Part shown: positions 58,472 to 64,000 of the stretch, piece after piece
Layout of the letters: every line of letters begins with the position of its first letter
How positions within the stretch are numbered: the stretch's first letter is position 1
DNA from: Flavobacteriales bacterium UBA2306
Lineage (GTDB): Bacteria; Bacteroidota; Bacteroidia; Flavobacteriales; Weeksellaceae
Assembly (NCBI GenBank): GCA_002345565.1
Contig: DDVS01000001.1
Coordinates: 552,712 to 616,711 of the forward strand
Reading direction: 5' to 3'
DNA: 64,000 nucleotides
Position numbers and translations under genes: made by a program
The notes under the pieces: model-generated
What the model was told of the DNA's origin: nothing
The model's input: only the letters and a program-made list of their open reading frames with translations
The model's database searches: none

Positions 58472-61300
58472 TCACATTTCCTTCTTCAAAAACTTCGCCG
58501 TCAAACTTTTCTTAGATTTGATAATCTCTTCCGGTGTTCCTTCTGCAATGATTTGTCCGCCGTGTTTTCCACCTTCTGGACCAACATCTATGATATGATC
58601 AGCGAGTTTAATCACATCCATATTATGTTCGATAATGATGAAAGAGTTTCCTAATTCAACCAATTGTTCAATAGCTTCCATTAAGATTTTCACATCTTCG
58701 AAATGAAGTCCGGTTGTAGGCTCATCTAAGATGTATAATGTATTTCCCGTTTGTTTTTTGGAAAGTTCAGTTGCCAGTTTTACACGTTGCGCTTCTCCTC
58801 CACTCAACGTTGTGGATTGTTGTCCAATCGTGATATAACCTAAACCAACATCCTTCAGAGTTTTCACTTTATTAAAGATTTTCGGAATCGGCTGGAAGAA
58901 CTCTACTGCTTCATTAATTGTCATATCGAGAACATCAGAAATCGATTTTCCTTTGTAACGAACTTCCAGAGTTTCTCGGTTGAAACGTTTTCCGTGACAG
59001 GTTTCACAATGAACATAAACATCCGGAAGGAAATTCATTTCAATGACTTTTAAACCGCCTCCCTGACAGGTTTCACATCTTCCGCCTTTGACATTGAAAG
59101 AAAAACGCCCGGCTTTATAACCACGTATTTTACTTTCCGGTAATTCAGCGAAAAGATTTCTGATATCGGTGAACATTCCCGTGTAAGTCGCCGGATTGGA
59201 ACGTGGTGTTCTTCCGATTGGACTTTGGTCAACATCTACAATTTTGTCGATATTATCAATGCCTTCAATGCTTTCATACGGCAAAGGTTCTTGAATTGCT
59301 CTGTAAAAATGACGATTCAGAATCGGGTACAAAGTTCCGTTAATCAAAGAAGATTTTCCACTTCCCGAAATCCCTGAAACAACAACTAACTTCCCCAGCG
59401 GAATTTCAAGTGTCACATTTTTCAAATTATTTCCGGTTGCACCTTTCAGAACAATTGATTTTCCATTCCCTTTTCTACGTTCGGCAGGAATTTCGATTTT
59501 ACGTTTTCCTGTGATATAATCAGCTGTGATTGTGTTAGCTTTGGTAATATCTTTCGGATTTCCCTGCCAAAGAATTTCTCCACCGAATTTCCCGGCTTTT
59601 GGACCGATATCCAAAACGTGATCGGCTTCCATAATCATATCTATGTCGTGCTCCACAACTAAAACCGAGTTTCCAATGTCACGTAATTCTTTCAGAGATT
59701 TAATCAATCTTTCGTTATCACGCTGATGAAGTCCGATTGAAGGTTCATCTAAAATATAAAGAACGTTGACTAATTGAGAACCAATTTGAGTTGCCAGACG
59801 AATTCTCTGAGATTCTCCTCCAGAAAGCGTTTTCGAGCTTCTGCTGAGACTCAAATAATCTAAACCAACATCCAAAAGAAATTGTAATCTGGTTTCGATT
59901 TCTTTTAGGATTTCGTGAGCAATCAATTTATTTTTATCGCTGAATTTATCCTTAACATCTGCCAACCAATCTTTGAAATCCAACAAAGACAAAGCATTAA
60001 CTTCCGCAATATTTTTGCCATCAATTTTGAAACTCAAACTTTCCTGACGAAGACGCGCGCCTTTACAAGTTGGGCAAGTTTCTTCGGTTGTGAAATTTCG
60101 TTCCACCAAAACTGCATCGTAATTTTCTCTTTCCTCAACAATATCTTCAAGGATTTTGACTAAACCTTCGAAGTTGATTTTGATTTTTTTGGAAATTCCG
60201 GCGTGTTTCAGTTCTTTAGTAATATCACTGCTGTAACCGTAATAAATATAATCTAAAGCTTTTTTCGGAATATCTTTGAATGGTGTTGTCAGACTTAAAT
60301 CAAAAACTTCAAGAATCGATTTGATTTGAGACAGAATCCATTTATTGGATTTGAGTTGTTCCAATGGTAATAACGCTCCTTGATTGATGGACAATTTATC
60401 ATTTTCTACGAAATAATCTGTATTGACTTTTTTAATCGTTCCAAGACCTTTGCAGGTTTCACAACTTCCTTTTGGAGAGTTAAACGAGAAAGTATTCGGT
60501 TCCGGCAAAGCCATTGAATCTCCAGTAGAATCATCCATTAAATTCTTACTGAAAAAATGAATCTCATCTTGCCCCATTTCCTGAATCGCTATCAATCCTT
60601 CTCCCATATCGGAAGCGGTTTTCAGAGATTTTTCCATTCTTAATTCAGACGCATTTTCTCCGATAATCCAACGGTCAATAACAACCTCAATATCGTGAGT
60701 TTTATATCTGTCAAGTTTTAAATCGTATTCAATATCTTGTAAAACACCATCAATTCTGGCTTGTGAATAACCTTTTTTAGAAAGATGAACGAACAATTCG
60801 TGGTAATGTCCTTTTCTGGAACGCACCACCGGAGCCAACAGATAAACTTTTTTCCCTTTGAAGTTTTCTTTGATGGTTTTCAAAATCTGGTCTTCCGTAT
60901 AACTTACCAATCTTTTTCCAGAACTCATAGAATAAGCATCGGAAACTCTTGCGAACAAAAGTCTTAAGAAATCATACAATTCGGTAATCGTTCCAACGGT
61001 TGAACGCGGATTTTTATTCGTCGTTTTTTGCTCAATGGCGATTACAGGCGACAAACCTTCGATTTTATCAACATCCGGACGTTCCAATCCGCCTAAAAAC
61101 TGCCTTGCATAAGCCGAAAAAGTTTCGATATAACGGCGTTGTCCTTCGGCAAAAATTGTATCAAAAGCCAAAGAGGATTTTCCACTTCCGGAAAGTCCTG
61201 TGATTACTACCAATTCGTTTCTTGGGATTTTTACGGATATATTCTTGAGATTATGTTCTCTAGCACCGTAAACTTCGATAAATTCTTGATTATCTTTCAT
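58472..61300 (-). CDS. uvrA: excinuclease ABC subunit A
   Basis: A 942-residue DNA-damage sensor of nucleotide excision repair, an ABC ATPase with two nucleotide-binding modules. Walker A motifs are G-L-S-G-S-G-K-S-S (about residues 32-40) and G-I-S-G-S-G-K-S-S (about 640-648); signature LSGGE occurs in both halves. The zinc-finger Cys pairs are seen as CETCKGLG, CPTCKGARL, CETCQGGG and CETCHGKRF. The start at 61300 (MKDNQEFIEVYGAREHNLKN) is the family start; 16 upstream residues are excluded. A -7 element at 61315-61322 fits this start. Confidence 0.97.
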   Translation of the reverse strand: MKDNQEFIEVYGAREHNLKNISVKIPRNELVVITGLSGSGKSSLAFDTIFAEGQRRYIETFSAYARQFLGGLERPDVDKIEGLSPVIAIEQKTTNKNPRSTVGTITELYDFLRLLFARVSDAYSMSSGKRLVSYTEDQILKTIKENFKGKKVYLLAPVVRSRKGHYHELFVHLSKKGYSQARIDGVLQDIEYDLKLDRYKTHDIEVVIDRWIIGENASELRMEKSLKTASDMGEGLIAIQEMGQDEIHFFSKNLMDDSTGDSMALPEPNTFSFNSPKGSCETCKGLGTIKKVNTDYFVENDKLSINQGALLPLEQLKSNKWILSQIKSILEVFDLSLTTPFKDIPKKALDYIYYGYSSDITKELKHAGISKKIKINFEGLVKILEDIVEERENYDAVLVERNFTTEETCPTCKGARLRQESLSFKIDGKNIAEVNALSLLDFKDWLADVKDKFSDKNKLIAHEILKEIETRLQFLLDVGLDYLSLSRSSKTLSGGESQRIRLATQIGSQLVNVLYILDEPSIGLHQRDNERLIKSLKELRDIGNSVLVVEHDIDMIMEADHVLDIGPKAGKFGGEILWQGNPKDITKANTITADYITGKRKIEIPAERRKGNGKSIVLKGATGNNLKNVTLEIPLGKLVVVSGISGSGKSSLINGTLYPILNRHFYRAIQEPLPYESIEGIDNIDKIVDVDQSPIGRTPRSNPATYTGMFTDIRNLFAELPESKIRGYKAGRFSFNVKGGRCETCQGGGLKVIEMNFLPDVYVHCETCHGKRFNRETLEVRYKGKSISDVLDMTINEAVEFFQPIPKIFNKVKTLKDVGLGYITIGQQSTTLSGGEAQRVKLATELSKKQTGNTLYILDEPTTGLHFEDVKILMEAIEQLVELGNSFIIIEHNMDVIKLADHIIDVGPEGGKHGGQIIAEGTPEEIIKSKKSLTAKFLKKEM

Positions 61301-61314
61301 TAAATGGGAAAACG

Positions 61315-61322
61315 CAAAAATA
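61315..61322 (-). promoter_or_regulatory. -7 element of uvrA
   Basis: Minus-strand TATTTTTG, 14 bases upstream of the ATG at 61300, implying a short leader. Confidence 0.5.
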
Positions 61323-61346
61323 CGGAAATTAACTCGTTTTTTAATC

Positions 61347-61460
61347 ATCGCAAAGGTGCCAATTTTTGAAAATTAACAATACTTAAAAAGACGCAAAGTT
61401 TACCTTCGCGACTATTAACAATGATAAAAATCAAAATTTTTTGCTTCTTTGCGATAAAAA
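61347..61460. repeat. dispersed ACGCAAAG repeat upstream of uvrA
   Basis: ATCGCAAAGGTGCC, GACGCAAAG, CTTCGCGAC and TTCTTTGCGATAAAAA words in the divergent gap between uvrA and the nuclease gene, as at 10326 and 19176. The remainder of 61301-61627 holds only the two promoters. Confidence 0.5.
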
Positions 61461-61521
61461 TGAAACACAAGTTTAATAATAATTAACATTGTTTTTTACC
61501 GGATAAAACCTGAGCTAAAAC

Positions 61522-61529
61522 TATCTTTG
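61522..61529 (+). promoter_or_regulatory. -7 element of the S1/P1 nuclease gene
   Basis: TATCTTTG, 98 bases before the ATG at 61628, leaving a leader of about 90 bases that contains an ATG-started 16-codon frame (61551-61601). Confidence 0.5.
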
Positions 61530-61627
61530 CGGTCTGAAATAAATTTAAAAATGAAACACCTATCACTAAAAATGAAAAATTTTTATGGGTGTAACATCTG
61601 ACCAATAATAAAAATAAATAATTACAG

Positions 61628-62422
61628 ATGAAAAGTATTTTAACAAGATTCGTGTTCTCTATTTGTATTTTGTCATCGCTTTACTCTTTCGCTTGGGGAT
61701 TGACAGGACACAGAATTGTGGCAGAAATCGCACAACATCACTTGAGTTCCAAAGCTCAAAGAAATATCAAAAAATTGTTTGGAGAACAGAAAATGGCTTA
61801 CTACGCCAACTGGCCGGATTTCATAAAATCTGATACGACAGGCGTTTGGAAAGAAACTTCGTCTTGGCATTATGTGAACATCAACCCTCAAAAGAATTTC
61901 CAACAGTTCAAAGATTCGTTATCTGTTCAGAAATCTCCGAATCTTTATACTCAAATCAGAATCTTATCTGACAAAATCAAAGACAAAAATGTTTCTGATA
62001 AAGATAAAAAAGAAGCGTTGATTTTCCTGATTCACTTAGTTGGAGATCTTCATCAGCCTTTGCACGTTGGAAGAGCTGAGGATTTGGGCGGTAATAAAAT
62101 CAATGTAACTTACTTTGGACAAAATACCAATTTGCATTCGCTTTGGGATTCCAAATTGGTGGACGACCAAAAATATACTTATACAGAATTTGCGAATCTT
62201 TTGGACGTAAAATCAAAAGATGAAGTGAAGCAAATCCAAAGCGGAACTTTGGAAGAATGGTTGTTTGACAGTCATAAAATCGCTAATTCAATCTATTATC
62301 AAACTCCGAAAGATTCTAAATTAAGTTATGCTTACAACTATCGTTTTGAATCTACACTAGAAAGACAATTGCTTTACGGTGGATTACGATTAGCAAAGGT
62401 TTTGAATGATATTTTTGGATAA
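61628..62422 (+). CDS. S1/P1-family zinc nuclease, secreted
   Basis: A 264-residue exported trinuclear-zinc nuclease. The signal peptide ends at SLYSFA, leaving mature Trp1 (WGLTGHRIVAEIA) whose amino end and His bind zinc, as in nuclease P1. Other ligands are in YYANWPDFI (Asp), WHYVNI (His), GDLHQPLHVG (Asp, His, His) and HSLWDSKL (His, Asp). It cuts single-stranded DNA and RNA and may also act as 3'-nucleotidase. No T9SS tail is present, so a periplasmic location is likely. Confidence 0.93.
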   Translation: MKSILTRFVFSICILSSLYSFAWGLTGHRIVAEIAQHHLSSKAQRNIKKLFGEQKMAYYANWPDFIKSDTTGVWKETSSWHYVNINPQKNFQQFKDSLSVQKSPNLYTQIRILSDKIKDKNVSDKDKKEALIFLIHLVGDLHQPLHVGRAEDLGGNKINVTYFGQNTNLHSLWDSKLVDDQKYTYTEFANLLDVKSKDEVKQIQSGTLEEWLFDSHKIANSIYYQTPKDSKLSYAYNYRFESTLERQLLYGGLRLAKVLNDIFG

Positions 62423-62567
62423 TTATGTAAAATCTAAAGTTTAAAAAAAATTACGAATCACCCTTTCGGAGTTTGCAATTGACTTTGGTTGATGCTTCTG
62501 AAAGGGTTTGTTATGAATATTAATAACAGGTTTTTATATTTTTTAGTCAAGTTGTAATTCCTTTTTT

Positions 62568-62575
62568 TATTTTTG
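62568..62575 (+). promoter_or_regulatory. -7 element of the MFS transporter gene
   Basis: TATTTTTG, 20 bases before the ATG at 62596. Confidence 0.45.
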
Positions 62576-62595
62576 TCTAAATAATATATTTCCAA

Positions 62596-64000
62596 ATGTC
62601 AGAAATAGAAACCAAAACAAGTAAAAACCTCATAAAGAATAATCCGAAAATCATGCGCGCTTGGGCGTTCTATGACTGGGCCAATTCTGTTTATTCACTG
62701 GTTATCACTTCTACTATTTTTCCGATTTATTACGCTATTCTAACAACGGCTTATGAGAAGAAAGAATATGTTCCCGAAACCCAAAAGTGGATTGACGTGG
62801 CGGTTCCTCATATGATTAAAATTTTTGGGAAAAATTACCAGCCCGATGCTGTTTATGGATATTCTTTGACCTTCTCATTTTTGATTGTTGTGCTGCTTTC
62901 TCCGTTTTTATCCTCATTAGCAGACACCATTGGGAACAAAAAATCTTTTCTTCAGTTTTTCTGTTATCTGGGCGCTACGTCTTGTATGGGACTGGCAATG
63001 TTTACAGGAATGGGCACTGTTTGGCTAGGACTATTATTCAGCATTACAGCAAGTGTAGGATTCTGGGGAAGTTTGGTATTTTATAATTCTTTTTTACCGG
63101 ATATTGCCACCACGGACAAGCAAGATGCGCTTTCTGCAAAAGGTTATGTTTACGGCTATATCGGTTCTGTAATATTAGTTGTTATTTGCTTGGTTCTTAT
63201 ACAGGTTTGTGCAAAAACACCTGCACAAGCACAGATTTATACGAGAGTAAGTTTCTTATTAACAGGTGCATGGTGGTTTGGATTTTCACAATACACCTTT
63301 AAACATTTACCACAATTTGGACAGGTTAAAGAGCAGTTACCAAAAGATTTGGTATTGCTTAACTATAAAAACATTTTTAAAAGCGATTCTTATGAAGGTG
63401 GCTTTTGGGCAGTTTTCAAAGCTAATATTTGTTTTTACAATGAGATTGCAAAAGAAAGTTTTCGTGAGCTTTTCAAAGTGGGAAATCAGCTTTTCGGCAG
63501 TAGAAATTTAAAATATTTCTTGACCAGCTTTTTCTTTTACAGCGTTGGGATGCAGACGATTTTCCTTATGGCCACATTATTTGGAAAAAGAGAAATCAAT
63601 ATGGCACAGGACAAATTGATTATGACTTTGTTACTAATCCAAATCGAAGCAATTATCGGCGCTTTGTTTTTCTCTTGGTTATCGAAGAAAATCGGGAATA
63701 AAAATGTGATTAGCATTACGGTTGCCATGTGGATTGGCGCTTGCCTCGCTGCTTATTATCTTAACAAAGAAAACCCCAATGTAGAATACCAATTTTACGG
63801 CATTGCTGCTGTTATAGGTTTGGTAATGGGTGGTTTACAAGCGATGTCAAGATCCACCTATTCTAAACTGCTTCCGCAGGATTCTATGGACAACACCACG
63901 TATTTCAGTTTTTATGATGTGTTGGAAAAATTGGCAATTATCTTAGGAACCTTCATCTTTGCAACATTAATTGAGCAGTACAACAATATGCGTTTTGCAG
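62596..64000 (+). CDS. MFS transporter of the Atg22/UMF1 type (3' end outside window)
   Basis: The gene opens at 62596 with MSEIETKTSKNLIKN and is uninterrupted to the window edge (468 codons). RAWAFYDWANSVYSLVITSTIFPIYY is the hallmark N-terminus of UMF1/Atg22-like major facilitator proteins. At least nine hydrophobic segments are seen, with a soluble loop in the middle (KESFRELFKVGNQLFGSRNL). The late GGLQAMSRSTYSKLLPQD motif is also family-typical. The substrate is not known; amino-acid efflux is suggested for eukaryotic relatives only. The last residues are missing. Confidence 0.88.
   Translation, partial: MSEIETKTSKNLIKNNPKIMRAWAFYDWANSVYSLVITSTIFPIYYAILTTAYEKKEYVPETQKWIDVAVPHMIKIFGKNYQPDAVYGYSLTFSFLIVVLLSPFLSSLADTIGNKKSFLQFFCYLGATSCMGLAMFTGMGTVWLGLLFSITASVGFWGSLVFYNSFLPDIATTDKQDALSAKGYVYGYIGSVILVVICLVLIQVCAKTPAQAQIYTRVSFLLTGAWWFGFSQYTFKHLPQFGQVKEQLPKDLVLLNYKNIFKSDSYEGGFWAVFKANICFYNEIAKESFRELFKVGNQLFGSRNLKYFLTSFFFYSVGMQTIFLMATLFGKREINMAQDKLIMTLLLIQIEAIIGALFFSWLSKKIGNKNVISITVAMWIGACLAAYYLNKENPNVEYQFYGIAAVIGLVMGGLQAMSRSTYSKLLPQDSMDNTTYFSFYDVLEKLAIILGTFIFATLIEQYNNMRFA

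Overview
The window looks like a chromosomal stretch of a Flavobacteriia bacterium of the Weeksellaceae, most likely Chryseobacterium or a close relative. The evidence is low GC, Bacteroidota-type promoters (TAnnTTTG -7 elements, little sign of Shine-Dalgarno sequences), type IX secretion sorting tails, Bacteroidota-only families (DUF6266, small PPGQ lipoproteins) and the closest-looking relatives of the housekeeping proteins. The species call is inference; no rRNA or tRNA gene was seen.

Layout. 1-16.3 kb is mostly housekeeping: the end of a GH13 glycosidase, a secreted thioredoxin, an acyltransferase/glycosyltransferase/exonuclease operon, apaG, purB, purL, a barstar-like protein, a frameshifted SGNH hydrolase, a large AsmA-like protein, an acyl-CoA dehydrogenase, a DUF1287 protein and a peptidoglycan amidase. 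16.4-25.4 kb is a minus-strand block with an AddB-like nuclease, a broken DUF3592-like gene, a lipoprotein, rsmG, a T9SS cargo protein and a membrane-bound TPR/LuxR regulator. An aminotransferase and a 491-bp internally deleted IS3-family element follow.

27.4-42.1 kb is the accessory part. It holds two secreted proteins sharing a C-terminal module, a REP-associated transposase (RAYT) with its own tandem REP array and an internally deleted derivative, then a minus-strand type I restriction-modification operon running HTH protein, small protein, hsdM, hsdS, AAA ATPase, second RAYT, hsdR and three small unknown proteins. A second REP family (GGGCGAAT hairpins) lies in the gaps of this operon and also inside the coding regions of hsdM and the second RAYT.

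42.4-64 kb returns to mostly core genes: DUF6266, tyrS, a fatty-acid desaturase, a 2OG-Fe(II) oxygenase, an esterase, then a sulfur module (Crp/Fnr regulator, TauE/SafE permease, CstB-like persulfide dioxygenase-rhodanese, split YeeE/YedE transporter). Two identical 25-bp operator candidates stand in front of the TauE and CstB genes. After that come an Xaa-Pro aminopeptidase, an esterase, rbfA, a LolE-like permease, a secreted endonuclease I, scoA, two small secreted proteins, uvrA, an S1/P1 nuclease and a truncated MFS transporter.

The most interesting points are the repeated palindromic operator of the sulfur module, the mobile-hairpin-riddled type I RM operon with an embedded ATPase and small accessory genes, and the RAYT/REP derivatives. 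Three genes carry apparent one-base frameshifts, which may be real or sequencing indels.
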